Translations under genes and position numbers: made by a program
Part shown: piece after piece, positions 1 through 6,786 of the stretch
Position numbering within the stretch: position 1 is the stretch's first letter
Layout: each line of letters begins with the position of its first letter
DNA from: DASZMJ01 sp035551935
Lineage (GTDB): Bacteria; Planctomycetota; Planctomycetia; Isosphaerales; Isosphaeraceae
Length of the DNA: 14,987 nucleotides
Direction: 5' to 3'
Assembly (NCBI GenBank): GCA_035551935.1
Contig: DASZMJ010000315.1
Location: forward strand, 1 to 14,987
The notes under the pieces: generated by a model
The model's input: the letters and a program-made list of their open reading frames with translations, nothing else
Database searches by the model: none
What the model was told of the DNA's origin: nothing

Positions 1-162
1 CGTCGTCAAGGCCGTGGCGACCGCGACCAGGGGCGTCGCCTCGAGGAACCACGACACCGGCCATCCCTTCAGGTAGCGGAGGTCGGTGATGACCAGGAAG
101 AACAGGAACAGGCCGAGGAACAGGACCTCGTAAGCCCGTCGGATCTTAACCATCGAGGGCAT
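1..162 (-). CDS. N-terminus of membrane protein, probable 4Fe-4S (NapH/polyferredoxin-like) protein, partial
   Basis: Only the first 54 codons are present; the gene runs off the left edge. It reads MPSMVKIRRAYEVLFLG, then a hydrophobic stretch (about residues 12-26, LFLGLFLFFLVI), a short polar turn, and FLEATPLVAVATALTT. The pattern of short basic N-terminus, first transmembrane helix and 'FLEATPL.A.ATAL' resembles the start of planctomycete multi-TM 4Fe-4S proteins of the NapH/NosR/polyferredoxin kind. The cysteine clusters that would prove this lie outside the window. The start at 162 is chosen because GGAGG lies about 6 nt upstream; a second in-frame ATG at 153 is possible. It is the last visible gene of a minus-strand block containing DUF362 and DUF6599 genes, which fits an envelope electron-transfer role. 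That role is inferred from a partial sequence and context. Confidence 0.6.
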   Translation of the reverse strand, partial: MPSMVKIRRAYEVLFLGLFLFFLVITDLRYLKGWPVSWFLEATPLVAVATALTT

Positions 163-195
163 CAGTCCCTCCGGCGGGGTTTCTCTGTCAGGGTG

Positions 196-456
196 TTATT
201 GACCCGGTTCGATGGCCGTTGGAAGGCCCGCAAGTCCCGGACGATCGAGCGTCTCGGGGAACAGTTCGTGGCAGACACCGGCCCAGAACGTATCCCCCGA
301 ATCCTTCAACCTCTTCGCGACGATCAAGACGCCGTCCCCGCCCTCGATGATCTCGCCGTCCTCATCGTCCTCGTCCAGGCTCTCGGCGACGACGAAGATC
401 AGGTCTCCGGCCAAGACGACGCGCCGCACTTCGATCGGCGGGGTGTATTTCGGCAC
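196..456 (-). CDS. Small acidic hypothetical protein
   Basis: This is an 86-aa protein with a GTG start (GTG CCG AAA TAC). I do not recognise the family. The sequence alternates beta-prone hydrophobic stretches (VRRVVLAGDLIFVVAESL, GDGVLIVAKRL) with a strongly acidic run DEDDEDGEIIEGGD at about residues 28-41. No transmembrane segment or signal peptide is seen. The reading frame has a natural coding composition, unlike the overlapping plus-strand frames, which are rich in S/R/P. It lies 3 nt after the stop of the preceding 41-codon ORF and in the same frame. The two could therefore be halves of one gene split by a TGA, or two coupled small genes. It ends 33 nt before the next gene, consistent with one transcript with the Uma2 and 4Fe-4S-like genes. 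Confidence 0.5.
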   Translation of the reverse strand: MPKYTPPIEVRRVVLAGDLIFVVAESLDEDDEDGEIIEGGDGVLIVAKRLKDSGDTFWAGVCHELFPETLDRPGLAGLPTAIEPGQ

Positions 457-459
457 GAG

Positions 460-585
460 TCATCGGATCGGGGACCCCCCATGTTCGAGCGTGATGCAGC
501 GTGCCCCGGAATCATCATACCAGTAGGCTTCGTGCTTTCGCCCGAGCTCATCGACCCAATAAGGCTTTGTTGTGTTGCCGGCCAC
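460..585 (-). CDS. Very small ORF between Uma2 and the 86-aa gene
   Basis: This is a 41-aa ORF with a GTG start (GTG GCC GGC AAC), too short for most gene finders. The product begins MAGNTTKPYWVDELGRKHEA, is rich in aromatic and charged residues, and ends in GGSPIR before a TGA. It starts 17 nt after the Uma2 stop codon, with a GGGGG stretch about 6 nt upstream that could serve as a ribosome binding site. The stop is followed, in the same frame and only two codons later, by the GTG of the 86-aa gene. I cannot assign a function. It could be a genuine micro-protein or the 5' part of a gene broken by an in-frame stop. Confidence 0.4.
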   Translation of the reverse strand: MAGNTTKPYWVDELGRKHEAYWYDDSGARCITLEHGGSPIR

Positions 586-602
586 GGAGAACCCCCGGTC
601 GC

Positions 603-1235
603 TCAATCGAAGAAGATGCCCCGAAGGTCGAGCACGAAGCCGGGCAGCACATCCTCGCCGGAGAGCGTCTGCGGCCGCTTCAGGATCTCGACCGGGCGGC
701 CGGGGCGGTAGATCTCGACGACATCGTTCTTCGGGTCGAGGAGCCAGCCGAGGCGAATGCCCTGCTCCAAATATTCGAGCATCTTGACGCGGAGGTCCGT
801 CATCTCGTTCGACGAGGAGCGGAGCTCGACGACGAAATCGGGGCAGATCGGGGCGAACTTTTCCCTCTGCTCGACGGCCAAGGCCTCCCAGCGCCCCTTG
901 AGGACCCAGGACGCATCCGGCGAGCAGACCTTGCCATTGGGCAGCGTGAAGCCCGTCGACGAGTCGAAAGAAAGGCCGGTTCCGTCGTCACGGCTCCACG
1001 CCCAGAGCTGGCCGGTGACCCCCGCGTTGCGGTGTCCCGTCTCGGAGCCGGCCGGCGCCATGATGACCAGTTCTCCCGACGCCTCACGCTCGAGGCGGAG
1101 GTCGCGATTCGCGGCGCAAAGCCTCCAGAACGATCGCCGGCCGACGAACAGGCGGCAGCCCGGCGGCACCGTCAGCGCGACGGCCTTGCCGGCCGCTCGG
1201 CGTCCTCGGGGCGTCGCTGGCCGGGCCCGGCTCAC
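603..1235 (-). CDS. Uma2 family endonuclease-like protein
   Basis: This 210-aa protein belongs to the Uma2 (DUF820) family, which has a PD-(D/E)XK nuclease-like fold. The family is strongly expanded in planctomycetes and cyanobacteria; its biological role is poorly defined. Visible signatures are SPDASW at residues 105-110, the core CPDFVVELRSSSN at 131-143 with acidic residues D133 and E137, K151 in RVKMLEYLEQG, and the following beta-strand GWLLDP at 163-168. The C-terminus LSGEDVLPGFVLDLRGIF is typical of the family. The GTG at 1235 is chosen because it overlaps the DUF362 stop codon as GTGA, suggesting translational coupling; the frame stays open further upstream inside DUF362. The context is an insertion between a DUF362 gene and a 4Fe-4S-like gene, so it may be a passenger rather than a partner. 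Confidence 0.85.
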   Translation of the reverse strand: MSRARPATPRGRRAAGKAVALTVPPGCRLFVGRRSFWRLCAANRDLRLEREASGELVIMAPAGSETGHRNAGVTGQLWAWSRDDGTGLSFDSSTGFTLPNGKVCSPDASWVLKGRWEALAVEQREKFAPICPDFVVELRSSSNEMTDLRVKMLEYLEQGIRLGWLLDPKNDVVEIYRPGRPVEILKRPQTLSGEDVLPGFVLDLRGIFFD

Positions 1236-2317
1236 ACGGCCACCTCCCTCGTCCACTGCGGGCGCCAGTCCTGGGCGAGGCCGCGGCCGATGGCCTTGTC
1301 GAGGTAGATGATCTCGTGGCGACGGCGCTCGAGCAGGCGGGTGACGCACCAGCTATCGACGGCGACGTGGTCGGTGCCGACGACGATCGCGTCGCCGCGC
1401 TTCACGTCGTTGAGGCTGCCGCCGGTCGGGCCGTTGCGCATCAGGAGCTTGCGGCCGTCGGCGACGACGAACGTCGGCCGCATCATCAGCGCGAAGTCGG
1501 AGATGATCCCGTGGATGTCCTGGTGGAACTGGTTGCGGGGGTTGCCCAGGAGGCCGTACCAGTTCTTCAGGGTCACGGTGGCCTTGCAGAGGTTGTGGTC
1601 CTTGACCGGCGAGATGCCGATGACCTTGGTGGCCTGGCGGAACGGCCGGTAGAACATCTTCCAGGTGCCGGTGATCGTCTCGCCGCCGATGTAGAGCTCC
1701 TCGAAGTAGCTCTGCTGCGGCATCATGACCTCGGCGCCGGCCTTCGCGGCGGCCTCGCCGACCTTGGTCTTGAAGAAGCAGCTCTCGGGGTTGTTGATCG
1801 GGTTGTCCGCCACGATCACCTTCCGTGCCCCGGCGCCCAGGCAGAGCCGGACGACGGCCGCGACGGTGTCGGGCTGGGTCGTCGCGGCGAGGTCGGGGTT
1901 CTTGTCGAAGGCGACGTTCGGCTTGATGACGACGACGTCCCCCTTCGTGATGAACTGGTCGACGCCCCCCATCTCATCGAGGGCGCGCTTGACCATCGTG
2001 AAGGCCTGTTGCTCGCGCGCGGCGAAATCATGCGACGCCGACGGGTCGGCCGACGAGCGGACGACGACGAGGTTGGGGCGGCTCGACGGCAGCTTGACCG
2101 AGTAGTCCTTCAGCCGCACGGGCGGCGGCGGCTTGACCCCCTCCATGCCCCAGCGGTCGCGGATCAACAGCCCCGCGCCCACCGCCGCGCCGCCGACGGC
2201 CGCCGCGCCGCCGACCTGGGTCAGGAACTGCCGCCTCGAGAACGACTCGTCGGCCGGGTTCACCCCCCCGAGCCGCTCCAGGTTCCGTTGCTGGGTCCGC
2301 GTCAACTTCTCGCTCAT
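1232..2317 (-). CDS. DUF362 domain protein with Tat signal
   Basis: This is a 361-aa protein. The N-terminus carries a twin-arginine motif (SRRQFL, residues 27-32) followed by an Ala/Gly-rich hydrophobic segment to about residue 51, so the protein is probably exported folded or anchored in the periplasmic face. The DUF362 domain spans about residues 80-345. It includes VVVIKPNVAF (128-137), the glycine-rich LCLGAGARKVIVADNP (159-173), SPVKDHNLCKATVTLKNWYG (236-255) and the HQDIH block (265-269). DUF362 proteins are often linked to ferredoxin-type domains, but no Cys cluster is present here, so the iron-sulfur part may be supplied by a partner. The ATG at 2317 has GAGG about 6 nt upstream; an in-frame extension to 2452 runs through repeat-like intergenic DNA and is not used. 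It lies downstream of DUF6599 and overlaps Uma2 by 4 nt. Confidence 0.88.
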   Translation of the reverse strand: MSEKLTRTQQRNLERLGGVNPADESFSRRQFLTQVGGAAAVGGAAVGAGLLIRDRWGMEGVKPPPPVRLKDYSVKLPSSRPNLVVVRSSADPSASHDFAAREQQAFTMVKRALDEMGGVDQFITKGDVVVIKPNVAFDKNPDLAATTQPDTVAAVVRLCLGAGARKVIVADNPINNPESCFFKTKVGEAAAKAGAEVMMPQQSYFEELYIGGETITGTWKMFYRPFRQATKVIGISPVKDHNLCKATVTLKNWYGLLGNPRNQFHQDIHGIISDFALMMRPTFVVADGRKLLMRNGPTGGSLNDVKRGDAIVVGTDHVAVDSWCVTRLLERRRHEIIYLDKAIGRGLAQDWRPQWTREVAV

Positions 2318-2470
2318 GGCAGACCTCGATGGGGGGACGTGGGGGATGTCGGTGGGTTGCGGAGGGCCGAGGACAACGGGCAAAAAACAGAGGGCAAGAG
2401 GACAGAAGAAGAGGGGAGTCGAGGCCGTGACCCGCCATCTGGCATCGGTCATCGGCCATTCACAATCCCC
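2318..2470. repeat. Intergenic spacer with 7-bp tandem units and purine-rich tract
   Basis: The 153-nt gap between the DUF6599 and DUF362 genes has two low-complexity parts. At 2436-2456 there are three degenerate 7-bp tandem units (catctgg, catcggt, catcggc), followed by a weaker fourth copy (cattcac). At about 2380-2417 there is a purine-rich run on the plus strand (pyrimidine-rich in the direction of transcription). Heptamer tandem repeats of this kind occur between genes in several bacterial genomes. I see no clear promoter or hairpin terminator, so read-through from DUF6599 into DUF362 is plausible. Confidence 0.5.
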
Positions 2471-4156
2471 TTATTCCGGCTCGTTCCCTCCCTCGGTGCC
2501 CTCGGTGGCAGCCGCTTTCTTCTCCGAGGCGACCGGGTCGACCCTGGCGGGGAGGGCCTTGGCGAAGGCCCGGGCGAAGGATTCGGCGGGGGGGGCCTCG
2601 GTGGCGCCGTTGGCGCCGGCGAGGACGTTGCCCTTGAGGAAGAGGACGTCGACCAGGCCGTTGTTCGAGCAGACGACCATCCGGTCGGCCCCCTCGGCCT
2701 CGACCTGCTTGACCTGCGCCTGGTCCTGCTTGGCGCCGGCGAGGTACTGCTCGAAGACCTTCTTGGCCTCGTCCGCGTTGGCGTAGGGGCGGAGGAAGCC
2801 CTGGAACTGCGTCTCGCCGTCGTCGTAGTCGGCCATGAAGATGTCGGAGAGGAAGCTGTAGCCGAACGCGTCGCGGGCGACGTACTTCGGCTCCGCGCGC
2901 TTGGGCTCGGCCGGCAGGAGCGCGAAGATCGCCTCGGGCCCGGCCTTCTTCGAACCCGGGCCGGCCGACGAGGCCCCTTGCGACTTGACGACCCGCTGCG
3001 CGATCGCCTTGGCGAACTCGGCGAGCTTCGGGTCCTCGCCCGCGGCGACGACCTGCGTGTAGTAGGGCCCGACGTGCGCGAAGTAGCTGCCGGCCGACGT
3101 GTACCCCTCGGTCCCGCCGAGGTCCGCCGCCTTCGCGTCGTCCGACTTCTCCGAGGCGTACTTGCCCAGCGCCTTCAGGGCGTCGCCCATCTCGAAAACG
3201 TAGAGCTGGACCTCGCTCGCCTCGTCGCCGTTGAGGTGATAATACGTGTACGCCATCCCCTTGACGCCATACTGGATGAAGCTCTCGGCGCGGCCGTCGA
3301 TCTTCTCGTACAGGTTCTCGGCGTTGAACGTCTCGATGTGACCGCTGGCCGACTTGCCGATCGTCCAGCCGGCCGGCAGGTCGGCCAGCGGGAGCATCGC
3401 CGCCAAGGGCCGCTGGGGCTCGGGGACGCGGGCCAGCTCGGCGTCGAGCTGCGCCTTCGGCAGGCCGTTGGCCGGGGCCGCGGCCGGCGCGGGGGCGACC
3501 GCCGTCGCGACCGGGCCGGCGACGGGCCTCGACCCGGCGGCGGCGGCCAGGGCGACCGGCGGCGCGGTGAAGTCCTGCAACTGCTGCGGCCCGTCGACGC
3601 CGACCGACTCGCGGACCCGGGCCAGGGACTTGAGCACGTCGGGGATCGTCGCGGCGACCTCGGCCGTGGGGGCCTCGCGGTTGGCCAGGCGGAAGGCCAG
3701 CATCGCCTCGTCCAGCTTCTTGACGCCGTTGACGAGGTCCTTCCGCTCCTCGGCCAGCCGCTTCTGCTCCCGCCGGACCGCCTCGTCCGCCTCCTCGACC
3801 GACCGCAGGCCGCGCCCCTGGTCGAGCACCGAGTACGTCCGGTTCGGGTCGAACTCGTAGCGGTCCTTGTCGAAGTACTGCGCCTTGACCAGGAGCGCCA
3901 GCAGGATCGCCGGCACGCCCATGACCAGCAGCATCGAGCAGACGACCGATGCGAACGTCGGCTTGAGGAACGTCCGCCCCCGCCTCGTCTCGAAGTACTG
4001 GAGCCGTCCCAGGACGGCGAAGGCGATCGGCGTCGTCGCCAATGCGATCAGCGCCGCCCCGATCGCCAGCACCCGGATCGAGTCCCAGAGGAAGTCGAGG
4101 AGCAGTGTCAGCAACGGTCCCGTCCCCCGCCGCAGCGGCGTCCAACAACGGTTCAA
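2471..4156 (-). CDS. DUF6599 family protein with two N-terminal transmembrane helices
   Basis: This 561-aa protein has two hydrophobic helices (about residues 27-50 and 68-92), a charged helical/coiled-coil segment (about 118-153, EEADEAVRREQKRLAEE), an Ala/Pro linker (about 196-230) and a C-terminal DUF6599-like region (about 255-540). Diagnostic blocks are LPLADLPAGW (255-264), ENLYEKIDGRAESFIQYGV (280-298), LYVFEMGDALKALGKYASE (318-336) and the repeated later half. The family is uncharacterised; the large domain would be outside the membrane. The start is uncertain. The TTG at 4156 has GGAAGG about 4 nt upstream, but a perfect -10 box sits only 12 nt before it, which would leave almost no leader; an in-frame TTG at 4114 is an alternative. 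The gene heads the DUF6599, DUF362, ..., 4Fe-4S-like block. Confidence 0.82.
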   Translation of the reverse strand: MNRCWTPLRRGTGPLLTLLLDFLWDSIRVLAIGAALIALATTPIAFAVLGRLQYFETRRGRTFLKPTFASVVCSMLLVMGVPAILLALLVKAQYFDKDRYEFDPNRTYSVLDQGRGLRSVEEADEAVRREQKRLAEERKDLVNGVKKLDEAMLAFRLANREAPTAEVAATIPDVLKSLARVRESVGVDGPQQLQDFTAPPVALAAAAGSRPVAGPVATAVAPAPAAAPANGLPKAQLDAELARVPEPQRPLAAMLPLADLPAGWTIGKSASGHIETFNAENLYEKIDGRAESFIQYGVKGMAYTYYHLNGDEASEVQLYVFEMGDALKALGKYASEKSDDAKAADLGGTEGYTSAGSYFAHVGPYYTQVVAAGEDPKLAEFAKAIAQRVVKSQGASSAGPGSKKAGPEAIFALLPAEPKRAEPKYVARDAFGYSFLSDIFMADYDDGETQFQGFLRPYANADEAKKVFEQYLAGAKQDQAQVKQVEAEGADRMVVCSNNGLVDVLFLKGNVLAGANGATEAPPAESFARAFAKALPARVDPVASEKKAAATEGTEGGNEPE

Positions 4157-4167
4157 CGCGCCTTCCG

Positions 4168-4197
4168 ATTATAGCCGGCCGTCCAGTCTCGCGACAA
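4168..4197 (-). promoter_or_regulatory. Sigma70-like promoter for the DUF6599 block
   Basis: On the minus strand a perfect TATAAT (4168-4173) is preceded at 18 bp by TTGTCG (4192-4197, 4 of 6 matches to TTGACA). Transcription would start near 4161, only about 5 nt before the TTG at 4156. Either the message is nearly leaderless or translation starts downstream (for example 4114). A perfect -10 box in such GC-rich DNA is unlikely by chance. Confidence 0.5.
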
Positions 4198-4234
4198 TCG
4201 CCGGGCCGCGGGCGCCGGGGAGGATCGGGAAGGA

Positions 4235-4450
4235 TCAGGCCCCGGAGGGGGCGGGCGCGGGCTCGGCGAGGTCGGACTCGCGCCACTCGACCGAGTATTG
4301 ATTCTCGGCGGCAAACCGCTCGATCTCGGCCCGGTCCTGGGGGATCTCGACGCCCGCGATCTCGCGGTAGAAGCCGCTCCCGGAGCGCTTCCACGAGACC
4401 TCCGAGCCGAACCAGCGGCCGCCGGCCTTGTAGACGATCAGGCTCTTCAT
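4235..4450 (-). CDS. Small hypothetical protein
   Basis: This 71-aa protein begins MKSLIVYKAGGRWFGSEVSW and ends in an Ala/Pro-rich tail (EPAPAPSGA). I do not recognise a named family. It has no transmembrane segment or signal peptide, and the mix of aromatic residues with short strands suggests a small beta/alpha cytoplasmic domain of about 55 residues. The ATG at 4450 is preceded by AAGGAG at a rather long 11-nt spacing, and no better in-frame start exists. It is divergent from the NADH dehydrogenase gene (148-nt gap) and lies 78 nt upstream of DUF6599, which has its own promoter-like site. It may therefore be a separate unit. Confidence 0.65.
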   Translation of the reverse strand: MKSLIVYKAGGRWFGSEVSWKRSGSGFYREIAGVEIPQDRAEIERFAAENQYSVEWRESDLAEPAPAPSGA

Positions 4451-4597
4451 GCGTGCACCATCTCCTTCGACAGACTCGCTGCGCAGGACGACCCGACCAA
4501 GGTATCCCCGAAGTCCGGACCTCGCAAGCACGATCGGGTTCGGGTATGACAGGCACCGGGGCGGGCCGGGGTCGCAACACGAACGGGAGGGCCAAGA

Positions 4598-5893
4598 ATG
4601 GTCGACAACGTCGGCAAGGGGCCTCGGGTCGTCGTCATCGGCGCGGGCTTCGGGGGCCTGGCGGCGATCCGGGCGTTGCGGCGGGAGGCGGTGCGGGTGG
4701 TGGTGGTCGATGAGCGCAACCATCACCTCTTCCAGCCGTTGCTGTATCAGGTCGCGACCGCCGCGTTGAACCCCAGCGACATCGCCGCGCCGATCCGACG
4801 CATCCTGCGACACCAGGGCAACGCCGAGGTCTTGCTGGCAAGAGCCGCGGCGATCGACCCGGCCGGCAGGCGGGTGATCCTGGCCGACGGGGAGCTGTCG
4901 TACGACTTCCTCATCGTCGCCACCGGCGCCACCCACTCCTACTTCGGCCACGACGACTGGGAGCCGTTCGCGCCGGGCCTGAAGACGATCGAGGACGCCC
5001 TGGAGATCCGCCGCCGGGTGCTCTCGGCCTTCGAGTTCGCCGAGCGCGAGGCCGATCCGGCGGGGCGTCGGGCCTGGCTGACCTTCGCGATCATCGGCGC
5101 CGGGCCGACCGGCGTCGAGCTGGCCGGCACGCTCGCCGAGGTCGCCCGCAAGACCCTCGCCCGCGACTTCCGCCACATCGACCCCAGGCTCGCGCGGATC
5201 GTCCTGCTGGAGGCGGCGCCGAAGGTCCTGGGCGCTTATGAGGACCCCTTGCCCGAGAGCGCCCGACGACAGTTGGAGGCCCTGGGCGTCGAGGTCCGGA
5301 CCGGCACGCCGGTCACGGCGATCGACGCCGAGGGGGTCACGACCGCCGACGGGCCCCTCGTCGCCCGGACCGTCCTCTGGGCCGCCGGCGTGGCCGCCTC
5401 GCCGCTGGCCCGCTCCCTCGGCGTGCCGCTGGACAGGGCCGGGCGGGTCCTCGTCGAGCCGGATTTGACCATCCCGGGCCACCCCGAAATCTTCGTCATC
5501 GGCGACCTCGCCCACGTCGAATGCCACGGCAAGCCCGTGCCCGGCGTCGCCCCGGCCGCGATGCAGGAAGGCCGGCACGCCGCCGCCAACGTCGTCCGGA
5601 CCCTCCGCGGCGAGCCGCGCATCCCCTTCCGCTACCGCGACAAGGGCTCGCTCGCCACCATCGGCCGCGCCGCCGCCGTCGCCCAGATCGGCCGCTGGAA
5701 GATCTCCGGGTTCGTCGCCTGGTTCCTCTGGCTCTTCATCCACATCTTCTTCCTGATCGGCTTCCGCAACCGCGTGCTCGTGCTGCTCCAGTGGGCCTGG
5801 TCCTACGTCACCTACGACCGCGGTGCCCGCCTCATCACCCGTTCCGTCGGCCGGCTCGAGCCGTCGGAGGCCGAGTCTCAATCGCGCAGATAA
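4598..5893 (+). CDS. ndh: Type II NADH dehydrogenase (NDH-2), FAD/NAD(P)-dependent
   Basis: This 431-aa protein is a single-subunit, non-proton-pumping NADH:quinone oxidoreductase that sits on the cytoplasmic face of the membrane. It has an N-terminal FAD-binding motif VVVIGAGFGGLAA (residues 11-23), the quinone-side block HHLFQPLLYQVATAALNPSDIA (42-63), an ATG motif at 108-110, a second dinucleotide fold FAIIGAGPTGVELAG (163-177) for NADH, and the FAD-contacting FVIGDLAH (299-306). It also has the late GKGS-equivalent DKGSLATIG (348-356). The C-terminus has a hydrophobic, aromatic-rich stretch (about 371-390 and 393-405) that would anchor it in the membrane, as is usual for NDH-2. Length fits the family. 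GGAGG lies 7 nt before the ATG. The 3' end overlaps the convergent HD gene by 16 nt. Confidence 0.93.
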   Translation: MVDNVGKGPRVVVIGAGFGGLAAIRALRREAVRVVVVDERNHHLFQPLLYQVATAALNPSDIAAPIRRILRHQGNAEVLLARAAAIDPAGRRVILADGELSYDFLIVATGATHSYFGHDDWEPFAPGLKTIEDALEIRRRVLSAFEFAEREADPAGRRAWLTFAIIGAGPTGVELAGTLAEVARKTLARDFRHIDPRLARIVLLEAAPKVLGAYEDPLPESARRQLEALGVEVRTGTPVTAIDAEGVTTADGPLVARTVLWAAGVAASPLARSLGVPLDRAGRVLVEPDLTIPGHPEIFVIGDLAHVECHGKPVPGVAPAAMQEGRHAAANVVRTLRGEPRIPFRYRDKGSLATIGRAAAVAQIGRWKISGFVAWFLWLFIHIFFLIGFRNRVLVLLQWAWSYVTYDRGARLITRSVGRLEPSEAESQSRR

Positions 5894-6678
5894 TCCTCCG
5901 CCTCCAGGCCGCGGAGGTAGGCCAGGGCCTCGTCGATCGTGCCGACCGGCGCGCCGACGTCGCGGCCGGCCTCGTCGAGTTCGCGGAGGAGCATCAGGTC
6001 GTCGTACCATTCGCAGGCTTCGAGGGCCGCCCGGGCGCGGGGCGAGAGCTTCTGCTCGCGGAGGGCCAGGGGGTCCATGTGGTGCTCGATCAGCCAGGCC
6101 GTCCGCTCCGTCAAGGCCCCCCGCAACGCCTCCAGCCCTGCGGCGACGTGGTCGCGCGGGTCGACCCCCTTGCCGACGTCGTGCAACAGCGCCGCTAGCA
6201 AGAATTCCTCGTCGTAAGGCCGGATGGCGCGGGCCTTTTCGAACACCTGGAGGCTGTGATAGAGCGCGTCCCCCTCCGGGTGATACTTCGGGTTCTGCTT
6301 GACCGCGGCCAGGGGTTCGAGCCGGAGCTTGTACAACGCGAACCGGTCGATGTGGTCCGCCAGCCGCGCCGGTGGCTCGTCGGACTCGGGCTCGTCGATC
6401 ATGCCGATCTCGACCTTCGAGCGTGCCAGGTCGAGCACCTCGGCCCGGACCTCCGAGTCGGTCGGCAGGTCCCCCGGCCGGACCTTGTGCCCCAGCACCG
6501 CCGCCGCCTTCCGCTTGGCCGTGTAATACTCCGACTCCGACGCCTCCCTCAGGTGCGCCTCCCCCTCCGCCGGCCCGACCGTCGCGAACAGCCTCCGGGC
6601 CGCCTCGCGCGCGATCTGCCTCCTGAGCCTCTCGTCCGCCTTCGCCGCCCGGAACCGCCGTTTGAACTTGTCGTGCAT
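5878..6678 (-). CDS. HD domain protein (metal-dependent phosphohydrolase-like)
   Basis: This is a 266-aa protein. The central HD domain shows KYHPEGDALYHSL (residues 131-143, metal ligands H133 and H141), the HD doublet in LLHDVGKGVDPRDH (H166, D167; second H177) and IEHHMD (197-202). The spacing resembles HD domains found C-terminal in tRNA nucleotidyltransferases and in related stand-alone hydrolases. No nucleotidyltransferase domain is present. The first 130 residues are charged and helical, with no family I can name. The substrate is unknown; HD enzymes usually hydrolyse phosphate mono- or diesters. The ATG at 6678 has a purine-rich AAAGGGGACGGG stretch upstream, and a perfect TATAAT lies 45-50 nt upstream. 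The 3' end overlaps the ndh gene by 16 nt, tail to tail. Confidence 0.87.
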   Translation of the reverse strand: MHDKFKRRFRAAKADERLRRQIAREAARRLFATVGPAEGEAHLREASESEYYTAKRKAAAVLGHKVRPGDLPTDSEVRAEVLDLARSKVEIGMIDEPESDEPPARLADHIDRFALYKLRLEPLAAVKQNPKYHPEGDALYHSLQVFEKARAIRPYDEEFLLAALLHDVGKGVDPRDHVAAGLEALRGALTERTAWLIEHHMDPLALREQKLSPRARAALEACEWYDDLMLLRELDEAGRDVGAPVGTIDEALAYLRGLEAEDYLRD

Positions 6679-6722
6679 CCGCCCGTCCCGTCCCCTTTGC
6701 CCTGGCCGAGCCCCTTTCCTTC

Positions 6723-6728
6723 ATTATA
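6723..6728 (-). promoter_or_regulatory. Probable -10 box for the HD-domain gene
   Basis: There is a perfect TATAAT on the minus strand, 45 nt upstream of the ATG at 6678. It would give a leader of roughly 38 nt. The -35 region is poor: TTCGTC at 6746-6751 with a 17-bp spacer matches only the first two bases. The call rests on the exact -10 hexamer in GC-rich intergenic DNA. Confidence 0.45.
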
Positions 6729-6786
6729 GGATCGGTCCCCGCCCGGACGAAGGCATCCGCTCAAGCCGTCCGTCGCGGAGGTCTCG

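Noticed and set aside
460..462. Selenocysteine recoding of the TGA between the two small ORFs
   Set aside because: No SECIS-like hairpin was recognised just downstream and no Sec-type context is visible. Two short genes or a broken gene is simpler.
1236..1349. Upstream extension of the Uma2 ORF
   Set aside because: The extra 38 residues lie inside DUF362 and are P/R-rich. The GTG at the 4-nt overlap gives the family-typical N-terminus.
1316..4174. 952-codon open frame on the plus strand
   Set aside because: It is a mirror frame of the DUF362 and DUF6599 genes, made open by high GC. The product is rich in R/G/D/V with no domain, and the minus-strand proteins are clearly recognisable.
4235..6724. 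829-codon minus-strand frame
   Set aside because: It crosses the ndh gene antisense and the HD gene out of frame. Only its last 71 codons (4235-4450) are kept as a gene.
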